Shown: positions 26,685 through 35,456 of the stretch, in pieces
Position numbering within the stretch: the stretch's first letter is position 1
Layout of the letters: every line of letters begins with the position of its first letter
Assembly (NCBI GenBank): GCA_947449875.1
Contig: CANFSY010000006.1
Span: 1-57,354, forward strand
From: Paracoccaceae bacterium
GTDB taxonomy: Bacteria > Pseudomonadota > Alphaproteobacteria > Rhodobacterales > Rhodobacteraceae
DNA: 57,354 nucleotides
Reading direction: 5' to 3'
Notes under the pieces: model-generated
Database searches by the model: none
The model's input: the letters and a program-made list of their open reading frames with translations, nothing else
Told to the model about the DNA's origin: nothing
Program-made: the position numbers and the translations under genes

Positions 26685-26819
26685 GATCTGCGTCCTTCGC
26701 TTAAGCCCAAGTTTACATCACCTGTGGTTCCGCTTACTCTGGCCAGCGTCAAGGGGCGAGGGGGATCGGGCGTTTTATGTCCGCCCTATCGGCCGCCCGC
26801 CGCAGGTCAGGAGTGTTCG

Positions 26820-28016
26820 ATGCCAACCCTTTTCGCCCGTCTTGGTGCGCGTCTGTGCCATATGGCCGCCGCTTTGGCCAGTTTGGTCCTGCTCAGCGCC
26901 TGCGAGTCTAACGCGCCCTCGGGGCAGGTGACGAGCACCTATAACAGCACGCCGGTGGCGGTGGCCTTGTTGGTGCCCTCAGGGTCAGGGGTGGCCAGCG
27001 ATGATCTGATTGCCATCGGTCTGGAAAATGCCGCTCGCATGGCGATCACCGACCTGGGCGCGGTGCAGATTGACCTGCGCGTCTATGCCACCGCCGCCAA
27101 CCCCGACACCGCCGCCGCCATGGCCAGCAAGGCCGTGGATGACGGGGCCGAGATTATCCTTGGCCCGTTCTACGGGGCCGAGGCAAGCAAGGCCGGCGCT
27201 GCTGTCGCCGGTCGGGGCGTGGCTGTCATGAGCTTTTCCAACAACCCCGCCATTGCAGGCGGCAATGTGTTTATCCTTGGACAAACCTTTGACAGCACGG
27301 CCAACCGCTTAGCCTCGTACGCGGTGACCAAGGGCTTGACGCGAATCATGGTCGTGTCTGACCAAACCGCCGCCGGAGAGGTGGGCAAATCCGCCATCCA
27401 GTCTGCCGTTGTGTCAGCCGGCGGTGCAATTGCCGCCGTGGGCAGTTACCAGTTCAGCCAGAACGGCATCGTTCAGGCCGTCAGCGACATTGCCGCATCG
27501 GCCAAATCCTCTACTGCGCAGGCGGTGTTCTTGACCGCTGACACGGGCGGGGCTTTGCCGTTGTTGACGCAGTTGATGATGGAAAACGGGGTCGATCCGA
27601 CCACCACCCAGTACATTGGCTTGACGCGTTGGGATATTCCCGCCGCCAACCTGACCCAACCCGGTGTGCAAGGTGGGTGGTTTGCCCTGCCCGATCCCGG
27701 ATTGGCGCAGCAGTTTAACTCTCGCTACCAAGCCGCTTATGGTGCCGCCCCCCACGCAACGGCAGGTCTTGCCTATGACGGCATGGCCGCCATCGGGGCC
27801 TTGGTCAAGCAAGGCGGTCCGGCTGGTTTAAGCGCAAGTGGCCTAACGCAAGGCGCGGGTTTTGTGGGGGTCAATGGCATCTTCCGCTTCCTGCCCTCTG
27901 GCATGAACGAACGGGGCTTGGCTGTTGCGCAAATCGTCAACCAGCAAGTCACGGTGATTGATCCGGCCCCACGCAGCTTTGGCGGCGGATCGGCACCGGG
28001 TCGGGCCGGATTTTAA
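26820..28016 (+). CDS. Penicillin-binding-protein-activator-like lipoprotein (LpoA/YraM-related, type 1 periplasmic binding fold)
   Basis: A 398-residue lipoprotein. The signal peptide ends in a lipobox, VLLSAC, about 26 residues in. The mature part is a periplasmic-binding-protein type I fold resembling a Leu/Ile/Val-binding protein: VAVALLVPSGSG, GAEIILGPFYGAEASKAGAAVAG, RIMVVSDQTAAGEVGKSAIQ and GLAYDGMAAIGALV. In enterobacteria LpoA (YraM) sits between yraL (rsmI) and yraN and activates PBP1A; here the gene is divergent from rsmI-yraN. The lipoprotein call is direct; the activator role is inferred from that neighbourhood. Confidence 0.82.
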   Translation: MPTLFARLGARLCHMAAALASLVLLSACESNAPSGQVTSTYNSTPVAVALLVPSGSGVASDDLIAIGLENAARMAITDLGAVQIDLRVYATAANPDTAAAMASKAVDDGAEIILGPFYGAEASKAGAAVAGRGVAVMSFSNNPAIAGGNVFILGQTFDSTANRLASYAVTKGLTRIMVVSDQTAAGEVGKSAIQSAVVSAGGAIAAVGSYQFSQNGIVQAVSDIAASAKSSTAQAVFLTADTGGALPLLTQLMMENGVDPTTTQYIGLTRWDIPAANLTQPGVQGGWFALPDPGLAQQFNSRYQAAYGAAPHATAGLAYDGMAAIGALVKQGGPAGLSASGLTQGAGFVGVNGIFRFLPSGMNERGLAVAQIVNQQVTVIDPAPRSFGGGSAPGRAGF

Positions 28017-28018
28017 GA

Positions 28019-30802
28019 GTGGCCTCCGCAGAGCCGGCGGCATCGGCCAAACCTTCCCTCAGGGATGCGCCGCTGTTGCTGCCCCAAGACAGCGTGCTGG
28101 ATCTGGCCACCCTGCGCCCCGTGATTGCCGCAGCCTGCGCGGGCAAGCCTGACACCCGCACCGCGCGCACCCAAGTGGCCCGCATTTTGGCCGAGGCGAA
28201 AGCCACTGCCAATGCCACGTTGGAACGCGCCTTTGCGCGCGATCCGCGCAACGCGCTGCCGCTGATCCACTCGCAAGCCCGCCTGACCGACGGGCTGCTT
28301 TTGCTGGCCTTTGAGGCGAGTGAAGCGCTGCATCCGTTGCAGATCAAAGCCGATGCCGAACGCCTTTGCGTGCTGGCTGTCGGGGGCTTTGGCCGATCCG
28401 AAATGGCCCCGCAGTCCGACGTGGACCTGCTGTTCTTATACCCGTGGAAAATCACCCCCCGCGCGGAAAGCGTGATTGAAACGCTGCTCTACATCCTGTG
28501 GGACCTGAAGCTGAAAGTCGGCCATTCCAGCCGCACCGTAAAAGAATGCCTGCGGCTGGGGCGCGAGGATATCACCATCCGCACCGCGCTGTTGGAACAC
28601 CGCTACATCACCGGCGACAAGGCCCTTGCCGCCGAGCTGGACGACAAGCTTTGGTCAGACCTGTTTCGCACCACAGGGCGCGAGTTCATTGAGGCCAAAC
28701 TTGCCGAACGCGCCGACCGGCACAAACGCCAAGGCGGGCAGCGCTATGTGCTGGAACCCAATGTGAAAGAGGCCAAAGGCGGCCTGCGCGATCTGCAAAC
28801 GCTGTATTGGATTGGCAAATACTTGCACCGCGTGCCCTCGGCCGAGGGGTTGGTGGGCGCGGGCCTGTTGACGGCGGAAGAATTCGCCATCTTCCAGCGC
28901 GCCGAAAACTTCCTATGGGCCGCGCGCAGCCATATGCACTATATCACCAAGCGCACCACCGACCAGTTGACCTTTGACCTGCAAGTCGAAGTGGCCGAGC
29001 GGATGAACTACCGCGATTATGGCGGCAGGCGGGCGGTCGAACATTTCATGCAGGATTATTTCCGCCACGCCACCCGCGTGGGCGAGCTGACCCGCATCTT
29101 CCTGACCGAGCTAGAGGCCCGCCACGCCAAGCCCGAAGCCCGCATCATCGGCTTTTTGAACCGCCGCAAAGTGGCGGCTGGCTTTAAACTGGTGCAAGGC
29201 CGTCTGGATGCGGCGGATGCGCAGAAATTCCTGTCCGATCCGCTGAACATCCTGCGGGTGTTTGAAGAGGCGCTGCGCACGGGCTATCTGCTGCATCCCA
29301 ATATGATGCGGCTTTTGGCGTCAAACCTATCGTTGATCGACGACCATATGCGCGACGATCCAGCCGCTGCCCAAATCTTCCTGCGCCTGCTGCTGGATCA
29401 CGGCAACCCCGAACGCCCGCTGCGGCGCATGAACGAACTGGGGGTGCTGTCAGCCTTTATCCCCGAGTTTGAAAACATCGTCGCGATGATGCAGTTCAAC
29501 GTCTATCACCATTACACGGTGGACGAGCATATCATCCAATGCGTGTCTTGCCTTGCCCAGATCGAACGCGGCGAATTGGTCGAGGAATTGCCCGTGGTGT
29601 CGGGCATCTTAAAAGACGGGGTGAACCGGCGGATCATTTATGCCGCCTTGCTTTTGCATGACATCGGCAAGGGGCGTCCCGAAGACCATTCGATCATCGG
29701 CGCGCAGCTGGCGCGGCGGATCTGCCCGCGGCTGGGGCTTTCGGCGGAAGAAACCGAAACGGTGGAATGGCTGGTGCGCTATCACCTGCTGATGTCTGAC
29801 ATGGCGCAAAAGCGCGATGTGGGCGACCCGCGCACGGTGCGCGATTTTGCCAAGGCGGTGGAAACCCGCAAGCGGCTGGATTTGCTGACGGTTCTGACCG
29901 TGTGCGACATTCGCGGCGTGGGACCGGGCACGTGGAACAACTGGAAAGCCATGCTGCTGCGCCAGTTGTACACCCTGACCGCCGAGGCGCTGGAAGGCGG
30001 GCTAGAGACGATCAGCCGCGAACGTGCCGTCGAAGACAGCCGCAGCGCTCTGCGCGCCCGCCTGTCAGAGTGGAACGAGGCACAAGTCACCCGCGAAACC
30101 GCCCGCCACTACGACCCCTATTGGCACGGGCTAAGCACAGACACCCAAGAAGCCTTTGCCCGCCTGCTGCTAGACCTGCCCAACGACGAAATCCGCATCG
30201 ATCTACACCCCGAACCGACCCGCGATGCCACCCGCGCCTGCTTTGCGCTGGTGGATCATCCGGGCATCTTCTCGCGCCTTGCGGGGGCTTTGGCATTGGT
30301 GGGGGCCAATGTGGTCGATGCGCGGACCTATACATCCAAAGACGGCTACGCCACGGCGGTGTTTTGGGTGCAAGATATCGAAGGTCACCCTTACGAAGTT
30401 TCAAAACTGCAACGCTTGCAGGCGATGATCGACAAGACGCTTAAGGGCGAGGTGCGCCCGCGCACCGCCCTTGCCGACCGCGACAAGGTGAAAAAACGCG
30501 ACCGCGAATTTCGCTTTCCCACCCATATCACCTTCGACAACGAAGGCTCTGAAATCTACACCATCATCGAGGTCGACACCCGCGACAGGCCCGGCCTGCT
30601 GTTCGATCTGACCCGCACCTTGGCGGCCAATCACATCTATATTGCCTCTGCTGTGATTGCGACTTATGGGGCGCAGGTGGTCGATGCGTTTTATGTCAAA
30701 GACATGTTCGGCCTGAAGCTGCACGCCAAGAACCGGCAGGAAAACCTCGACCGCAAGCTGCGGCAGGCGATTGCCGAAGGGGCCGAACGGGCGCAAGGAT
30801 AG
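28019..30802 (+). CDS. glnD: Bifunctional PII uridylyltransferase / uridylyl-removing enzyme
   Basis: A 927-residue GlnD, the glutamine sensor that adds or removes UMP on PII proteins. The nucleotidyltransferase domain has GGFGRSEMAPQSDVD (122-136). The HD hydrolase domain contains LLLHDIGKG, with His547-Asp548. Two C-terminal ACT domains are visible, near 745-820 (ACFALVDHPGIFSRLAGALALVGANVVDART) and 855-925 (IIEVDTRDRPGLLFDLTRTLAANHIYIASA). It begins with GTG at 28019, two bases after the preceding stop, and ends one base before murJ. Confidence 0.96.
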   Translation: MASAEPAASAKPSLRDAPLLLPQDSVLDLATLRPVIAAACAGKPDTRTARTQVARILAEAKATANATLERAFARDPRNALPLIHSQARLTDGLLLLAFEASEALHPLQIKADAERLCVLAVGGFGRSEMAPQSDVDLLFLYPWKITPRAESVIETLLYILWDLKLKVGHSSRTVKECLRLGREDITIRTALLEHRYITGDKALAAELDDKLWSDLFRTTGREFIEAKLAERADRHKRQGGQRYVLEPNVKEAKGGLRDLQTLYWIGKYLHRVPSAEGLVGAGLLTAEEFAIFQRAENFLWAARSHMHYITKRTTDQLTFDLQVEVAERMNYRDYGGRRAVEHFMQDYFRHATRVGELTRIFLTELEARHAKPEARIIGFLNRRKVAAGFKLVQGRLDAADAQKFLSDPLNILRVFEEALRTGYLLHPNMMRLLASNLSLIDDHMRDDPAAAQIFLRLLLDHGNPERPLRRMNELGVLSAFIPEFENIVAMMQFNVYHHYTVDEHIIQCVSCLAQIERGELVEELPVVSGILKDGVNRRIIYAALLLHDIGKGRPEDHSIIGAQLARRICPRLGLSAEETETVEWLVRYHLLMSDMAQKRDVGDPRTVRDFAKAVETRKRLDLLTVLTVCDIRGVGPGTWNNWKAMLLRQLYTLTAEALEGGLETISRERAVEDSRSALRARLSEWNEAQVTRETARHYDPYWHGLSTDTQEAFARLLLDLPNDEIRIDLHPEPTRDATRACFALVDHPGIFSRLAGALALVGANVVDARTYTSKDGYATAVFWVQDIEGHPYEVSKLQRLQAMIDKTLKGEVRPRTALADRDKVKKRDREFRFPTHITFDNEGSEIYTIIEVDTRDRPGLLFDLTRTLAANHIYIASAVIATYGAQVVDAFYVKDMFGLKLHAKNRQENLDRKLRQAIAEGAERAQG

Positions 30803-30803
30803 A

Positions 30804-32342
30804 ATGAAACCGCAATCGCTTGTCCGCAACATTCTGACCGTGGGCGGTTGGACACTGATTTCGCGCGGCACAGGCTTTGCCCGCGATGTGATGATGGCGG
30901 CCTATCTGGGCACCGGCCCCGTGGCCGAGGCGTTCTTGGTCGCCTTTTCCCTGCCCAACATGTTCCGCCGCTTCTTTGCTGAAGGCGCGTTCAACATGGC
31001 CTTTGTGCCGATGTTCGCCAAAAAGCTGGAAGGCGGCGAGGATGCCGCAGGCTTTGCCCGCGATGCGTGGAACGGCATGGTGACGCTTTTGTTGGCCTTT
31101 ACTGTGATCGGCACGCTGGCCATGCCTTGGCTGGTCTGGGCTATGGCGTCAGGCTTTAGCGGCGAGCGGTTTGATCTGGCGGTGACCTTCGGCCAGATTT
31201 CGTTTTCGTATATCCTGTTCATCTCGCTCGTGGCGCTGTTGTCGGGCATTTTGACCACGCATGGGCATTTTTCCGAAGCCTCCTTTGTGCCGGTCTTGAT
31301 GAACTTGGTCTTTATCGCTGCGATGGCGGTGGCAGTTTGGGCCGGATGGGATATGGGGCTGACCCTGTCGTGGACCGTGCCCGTGACGGGGGTGGCGCAA
31401 CTGGCCTTCACGTGGGTGTCAGCGCGCAGGATCGGCTATCGCTTCACCTTTGGCATCCCACGCTGGACGGCGGATTTGGCGCGTCTGGCGATGATCGCAG
31501 GGCCTGCCGTGCTGGCGGGCGGGGTGGTGCAGATCAACCTGCTGGTGGGTCGGCAAGTGGCCAGCTTTACCGAAGGCGCGGTGGCGTGGCTGTCTTATGC
31601 CGACAGGCTGTATCAATTGCCCTTGGGCGTGGTGGGGATTGCGATTGGCACGGTGTTGTTGCCCGACCTGTCTCGGCGTTTGCGGGCGGGCGATGCAGAA
31701 GGGGGCCGCGCCTCGTTCAACCGCGGGGCAGAGTTTGCGCTGGCCATGACCCTGCCCGCCGCCGTGGCGCTGGCCGTGCTGGCCGAACCCTTGTGTTCCG
31801 TTTTGTATGAACGCGGCGCCTTTAGCGACCAAGACACCACGGCCACAGCCCTTGTGCTGGCGATTTACGGCGTGGGCCTGCCCGCCTTTGTGCTGCACAA
31901 AGTCTTGCAGCCCTTGTTTTACGCCCGCGAAGACAGCCGCAGCCCCTTTCGCTATGCCGTTGTGTCAATGATCACCAATGCCGCTATGGCGGTGGGGATG
32001 CTGCCCTATCTGGGGTTTTCCGCCGCCGCTTGGGCCACAACCTTGTCGGGCTGGGTCATGGTCGGCCAGTTGTGGCTAGGATCGCGCCGCATGGGGCCAG
32101 AGGCGCGGTTTGACGCGCGGTTTTTGCAACGTTTGCCCCGTATTATGGCCGCTTGCGCTGTGATGGGGGCGGTCTTGTGGGGGGCCGCTTGGGCCATGAC
32201 TCCGGTGTTGCACTTGGCCTTTTGGCGCTATCTGGCGCTGATGGGTCTGTGCGCCGTGGGGATCGTGGCCTATTTCGCCGCAGGCACGGCTTTGGGGGCG
32301 TTTAAGCTCAAAGACTTCGCCGCCTTGCGCAGACGGGCCTAA
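30804..32342 (+). CDS. murJ: Lipid II flippase MurJ
   Basis: A 512-residue membrane protein with about 14 hydrophobic segments. Family marks: N-terminal NILTVGGWTLISRGTGFARDVMMAAYLG, the MVF pattern EAFLVAFSLPNMFRRFFAEGAFNMAFVPMF, and LPLGVVGIAIGTVLLPDLSR. MurJ moves lipid II across the inner membrane for peptidoglycan synthesis. The ATG lies one base after the glnD TAG, so glnD and murJ are an operon. Its TAA overlaps the stop of the rhomboid gene on the other strand (CTAA). Confidence 0.95.
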   Translation: MKPQSLVRNILTVGGWTLISRGTGFARDVMMAAYLGTGPVAEAFLVAFSLPNMFRRFFAEGAFNMAFVPMFAKKLEGGEDAAGFARDAWNGMVTLLLAFTVIGTLAMPWLVWAMASGFSGERFDLAVTFGQISFSYILFISLVALLSGILTTHGHFSEASFVPVLMNLVFIAAMAVAVWAGWDMGLTLSWTVPVTGVAQLAFTWVSARRIGYRFTFGIPRWTADLARLAMIAGPAVLAGGVVQINLLVGRQVASFTEGAVAWLSYADRLYQLPLGVVGIAIGTVLLPDLSRRLRAGDAEGGRASFNRGAEFALAMTLPAAVALAVLAEPLCSVLYERGAFSDQDTTATALVLAIYGVGLPAFVLHKVLQPLFYAREDSRSPFRYAVVSMITNAAMAVGMLPYLGFSAAAWATTLSGWVMVGQLWLGSRRMGPEARFDARFLQRLPRIMAACAVMGAVLWGAAWAMTPVLHLAFWRYLALMGLCAVGIVAYFAAGTALGAFKLKDFAALRRRA

Positions 32343-33046
32343 CGCGCACGGATAGCCGCCAAGACCCTGCCCCACCCACCCGGGCTGACGGCGAAAGACA
32401 GCAAGAACCCCGTGGCAAATCCGGCAAGCTCTGCTGTCCAATCCCAGCCTAGGCTTTGGTCAAAGCCGTAAGACACCAGCGTCACAATGCCAAAGACAAG
32501 GCGAAAGCCCATCAAAAAGCCGATCAACCGAAAGGCGCGAAGTCGTGCCGCGCCGGCCCCTGCGGCGCGCATCCACTGGATATAGGTAAAGGCCCCGATC
32601 AACCCATAAACCGGCGGATATCCCCCGATCAGCCCACCATGGGTGAAAGGCACTGCCGTATAGGCCAAAGCCCCCGCAAGGGACGCCGCCAAAAACACCG
32701 CCAAAACCGCCCACCACGCAAAGACCTCGCCCACGAATTTGCCCAAGGCGAGCAAAATCACGATCACAAACAGCGCCTGCGTCAGGTCGGTGTTGACGAT
32801 GCCGTAGGTGAAAGGCCGATACAGCCCATCCAGCGGAAACTGCCACAGGATCAGCATTTGGCGCAGATAATCCGGCGAAAAGGCGAAATCCTGAATGGCT
32901 TGCGACCGCCAACCAATCCCCGCCGGCCCGCCCACCAGCCCGTTCGCGGCAGCATTCACCACCACCTCCATCGCGATCATGGGCAGGGCTAACGCCCAAG
33001 TGATGGCAGGCAGGCGGTTGAGCGGGGCTTGGGTTTGGTCTGACAT
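32339..33046 (-). CDS. Rhomboid-family membrane protein lacking the catalytic residues
   Basis: A 235-residue protein with about six membrane segments in the rhomboid order. Where active rhomboids have GxSG-(A)-xxGLxGA, this one reads GGYPPVYGLIGA (141-152), so the serine is replaced (Tyr143). Where the second helix has the catalytic histidine (AHLGGF), it reads AELAGF (205-210), Glu206 instead of His. It is thus probably a pseudoprotease, perhaps with a chaperone or binding role. The start at 33046 follows a 13-codon longer frame that lacks a good start. Tail to tail with murJ. Confidence 0.78.
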   Translation of the reverse strand: MSDQTQAPLNRLPAITWALALPMIAMEVVVNAAANGLVGGPAGIGWRSQAIQDFAFSPDYLRQMLILWQFPLDGLYRPFTYGIVNTDLTQALFVIVILLALGKFVGEVFAWWAVLAVFLAASLAGALAYTAVPFTHGGLIGGYPPVYGLIGAFTYIQWMRAAGAGAARLRAFRLIGFLMGFRLVFGIVTLVSYGFDQSLGWDWTAELAGFATGFLLSFAVSPGGWGRVLAAIRAR

Positions 33047-33327
33047 GGCGCCTCTTATCGGGTCGGGATCTTTGCCAAGTTGCAAAGTCTTGACCCTTGT
33101 AGCGCATCAATCTGCCCGCTGGAAAGCAAACTGATACCGATCAGCGCGGCGGTGGCTCGCGGAATCGTTTGCGCATAAATCCGACATCAAGACGGTGCGC
33201 AGCCCATGATTTCTGTTGGGATAGAGAGTTTTCGGTGGCACAAGTGCAAGCAGAAAACCGTTTTAGCGATCTTGGTTGCTGCCGTAAGCCTGATTTAATC
33301 TGCGCGAGACGTATAGAAAGAAGAAAA
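33047..33327. other. Lower-GC spacer without a convincing gene
   Basis: Between the rhomboid start and the PemK-like frame I find no credible gene, tRNA or antitoxin. The two 60-base lines 33241-33360 are only about 45% G+C, well below their neighbours. The open frame of the toxin extends back to 33169, but codons there do not look like this genome's genes. GTTTTC and GAAAAC at about 33228-33258 form a loose inverted repeat. Confidence 0.4.
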
Positions 33328-33744
33328 TTGCCGATTGAACATCCTGTAGACCGCAAAACCATCGTCATTTGCGACTTCGACCTCGGTGGATTTAAACCGC
33401 CCGAAATGGTCAAGCGCAGGCCATCGGTTGTTATCGTCGGGCGGCTGCCAAACCGAAGCAAGCTGGCAACCCTCGTTCCGCTCAGCGGAACACCTGCCCC
33501 ACCGAATTGTGACTACCAGTGCGAGATAACCTTGACCGAGCGACTCCCACCCCCATTTGACGGCCAGCTCGAGTGGTGGGTTAAGGCTGATATGCTGGCA
33601 ACGGTATCTTATGCGCGGCTTGATCTTCTTCGAACAAGCAGGGGGGAAGAGGGACGGCGAACCTATTTGAAGCCAAAGGTGACAGAGGCACAATTTGATC
33701 AAATACGCGCGACAATCCTGCGTGCGCTGCGGTTCAAACCTTGA
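33328..33744 (+). CDS. PemK/MazF-family toxin-like protein, no antitoxin seen
   Basis: A 138-residue protein in the PemK/MazF fold, a ribonuclease family that acts on mRNA. Recognised features are RKTIVICDFDLGGFKPPEMVKRRPSVVIV, with the basic KRRP strand, LATLVPLSGT, WVKADMLATVSYARLDLL and a C-terminal LKPKVTEAQFDQIRATILRAL. The likely start is TTG at 33328 after AGAAAGAAG; the frame is open back to 33169 without a better site. No small antitoxin gene adjoins it on either side. G+C is lower than around it, which suggests transfer. It may be a solitary, possibly non-toxic family member. Confidence 0.75.
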   Translation: MPIEHPVDRKTIVICDFDLGGFKPPEMVKRRPSVVIVGRLPNRSKLATLVPLSGTPAPPNCDYQCEITLTERLPPPFDGQLEWWVKADMLATVSYARLDLLRTSRGEEGRRTYLKPKVTEAQFDQIRATILRALRFKP

Positions 33745-33871
33745 CGCACAGCAGCACGATCCTTATGATCAAGCCGTTAGCTCGGGCGTGGTTGCGCAGG
33801 CGAGCCTCAAAACCTCGCAAGGGGTGGCCACGCTGAACGGCGATAACAAGTCAAATGCGTGGTCTGATTAA
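33745..33871 (+). other. Possible C-terminal gene remnant after the toxin
   Basis: A plus-strand frame ending in TAA at 33869-33871 reads ...[34 protein letters not shown]. It has protein-like composition but no start of its own; it opens inside the toxin gene in another frame. I do not recognise a family. It ends directly on the hairpin below, as the tail of a real gene would. It may be the remains of a gene cut by the arrival of the toxin islet. Confidence 0.25.
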
Positions 33872-33906
33872 GGCTCCCTTCCGAAAGGTCGGGGGCCTTT
33901 GTCTTT
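33870..33906 (+). terminator. Rho-independent terminator after the toxin islet
   Basis: AAGGCTCCC pairs with GGGGGCCTT (one G-T pair), with an inner CC-GAAA-GG tetraloop, and is followed by TTTGTCTTT. This is a good intrinsic terminator on the plus strand. It closes the toxin region before trpS, about 120 bases upstream of the trpS start. Confidence 0.7.
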
Positions 33907-34023
33907 CGATGGTACGTGGTGCTTTGGGACCTGATATGCAGATGGCTTTCGGGGGGGGCGCAATTGACGCCCGCTGTGGGGACAGATAAGGGCAATCGTC
34001 ACCTTTCGCCAGATGGAGCTATC

Positions 34024-35082
34024 ATGTCCGAGCCGGTCCAAACGCCTCTGACCAAATCCGCCGCTTTCCCGACCCGCATTTTCTCGGGCATCCAGCCGTC
34101 GGGCGGGTTGACCTTGGGCAATTACCTTGGGGCGCTCAAGCGCTTTGTGGAAAAGCAGGACGAGGGGATCGAGACGGTCTATTGCCTCGTCGATATGCAC
34201 GCGATCACCGTCTTCCAAGACCCCGTCAAACTGCGCCACCAAACCCGCGAGGCGGCGGCGGGGTTTATTGCGGCGGGGATTGATCCGGCGCGCTCGATCT
34301 TGTTCAACCAATCCCAAGTCACCGCCCATGCCGAGCTGGGCTGGATCTTCAACTGCATCGCGCGGATGGGGTGGATGAGCCGGATGACCCAGTGGAAAGA
34401 CAAAACCGCCGGCAAAGATGCCGAGGCGGCCAGCCTTGGGCTGTTCGCCTATCCCTCGCTGATGGCGGCAGACATTTTGGCCTATAAGGCCACCCATGTT
34501 CCGGTCGGAGAGGATCAAAAGCAGCATCTGGAACTGTGCCGTGACATCGCGATCAAGTTCAACCACGACTACAAGGTCAACTTCTTTCCCGTGGTCGAAC
34601 CGGTGATCGAAGGGGCTGCGACCCGTGTCATGTCGCTGCGCGATGGCACGGCGAAGATGTCGAAATCTGACCCTTCTGATCAAAGCCGCATCAACCTGAC
34701 CGATGACGCCGACACGATTTCGAAAAAGATCCGCAAGGCCAAGACCGATATGGACCCGCTGCCCGACCATATCGACGGGCTGAAAGACCGGCCAGAGGCG
34801 AAGAACCTTGTCAATATCTACGCCGCTTTGGCAGGCCATACCCCCGCCCAAGTGATCGCCGACTATGCAGGGGCGCAGTTTGGCACCTTTAAGCCCGCCT
34901 TGGCCGATCTGGCCGTGGCCAAGCTGGAACCCATCACGACCGAGATGAACCGCCTGATGAAAGACCCCGCCGAGATTGACCGCATCTTGGGCGCAGGCGC
35001 TGCGCGCGCCGATGCCATGGCGCGGCCCGTGCTGGAACAGGTTTATGACATCGTGGGCATGATCCGCTCACGGCCGGTGTAA
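34024..35082 (+). CDS. trpS: Tryptophanyl-tRNA synthetase
   Basis: A 352-residue class I synthetase. It has [19 protein letters not shown], the HIGH-equivalent being TLGNYLG, and the KMSKS motif in [10 protein letters not shown]. Other family marks are [27 protein letters not shown] and [17 protein letters not shown]. It charges tRNA-Trp. The ATG at 34024 is preceded by GATGGAG; a frame opening upstream at 33916 adds unrelated residues. It stands alone between two terminators. Confidence 0.97.
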   Translation: MSEPVQTPLTKSAAFPTRIFSGIQPSGGLTLGNYLGALKRFVEKQDEGIETVYCLVDMHAITVFQDPVKLRHQTREAAAGFIAAGIDPARSILFNQSQVTAHAELGWIFNCIARMGWMSRMTQWKDKTAGKDAEAASLGLFAYPSLMAADILAYKATHVPVGEDQKQHLELCRDIAIKFNHDYKVNFFPVVEPVIEGAATRVMSLRDGTAKMSKSDPSDQSRINLTDDADTISKKIRKAKTDMDPLPDHIDGLKDRPEAKNLVNIYAALAGHTPAQVIADYAGAQFGTFKPALADLAVAKLEPITTEMNRLMKDPAEIDRILGAGAARADAMARPVLEQVYDIVGMIRSRPV

Positions 35083-35144
35083 TCGCCTGCCTGTCAGGGC
35101 GAGAATCGCTCTGCGGGGTTGGCGCTGCCCGACCGAATTTATCA

Positions 35145-35180
35145 AACACGCCTTGGCAGCCATCCAAGGCGTGTTTTTTT
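35145..35180 (+). terminator. Rho-independent terminator of trpS
   Basis: AACACGCCTTGG pairs perfectly with CCAAGGCGTGTT around CAGCCAT and runs into seven T. It lies 62 bases after the trpS stop and is the best intrinsic terminator in the window. Confidence 0.9.
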
Positions 35181-35456
35181 GCGAAATATCTGGTTTTTTA
35201 GTCGTTCAAATCCGATCCATCCCCCCTGCCACCCTGTCACGGAATCGATTCAAATCCTCCCGATACTGACCGGCGAAGTCATCTGCCTCTTTCCCGGATG
35301 CCCGCGCCTGTCCCCGCAGCTGGGCCACTGACTGACCGGGCTTAAGCCCCTGGACCTGTTCAGGCCGGGGGCATTTTTTTGGCAGCAAGGCGTGCGGGCT
35401 GACCCTCTTTCGCTTTTCAGCGGCGGGTGGTTAACTGTGGCTTTTAGGGGGCCATC
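35181..35456 (+). promoter_or_regulatory. Leader of the aminotransferase gene with an internal terminator
   Basis: This gene-free stretch lies between the trpS terminator and the aminotransferase ATG. A second plus-strand hairpin with seven T (35346-35380) sits inside it, 76 bases before the start codon. Just before that, GGGCTTAAGCCC (35338-35349) is a perfect palindrome sharing bases with the terminator stem. The arrangement could be an attenuator or the end of a small RNA. A short frame at 35299 (MPAPVPAAG...) is not rich in branched-chain codons. A 60-codon minus-strand frame (35206-35388) is open but has atypical codon use. Confidence 0.45.
35346..35380 (+). terminator. Terminator-like hairpin upstream of the aminotransferase gene
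   Basis: GCCCCTGG-A-CCTG pairs with CAGG-CCGGGGGC with one bulged A and a tight loop, then A and seven T. It has the form of an intrinsic terminator on the plus strand although no gene ends upstream after trpS, which already has its own terminator. Confidence 0.75.

Noticed and set aside
35200-35265. tRNA T-loop-like strings GTTCAAATCC and ATTCAAATCC
   Set aside because: The flanking arms do not pair as a T-stem and no acceptor, D or anticodon arm can be built on either strand.
35206-35388. Minus-strand 60-codon frame (…GQSVAQLRGQARASGKEADDFAGQY…)
   Set aside because: Composition is protein-like, but codon choice is unlike this genome, the start is TTG without a good ribosome site, and it runs through a plus-strand terminator. 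Kept only as a possible relic.
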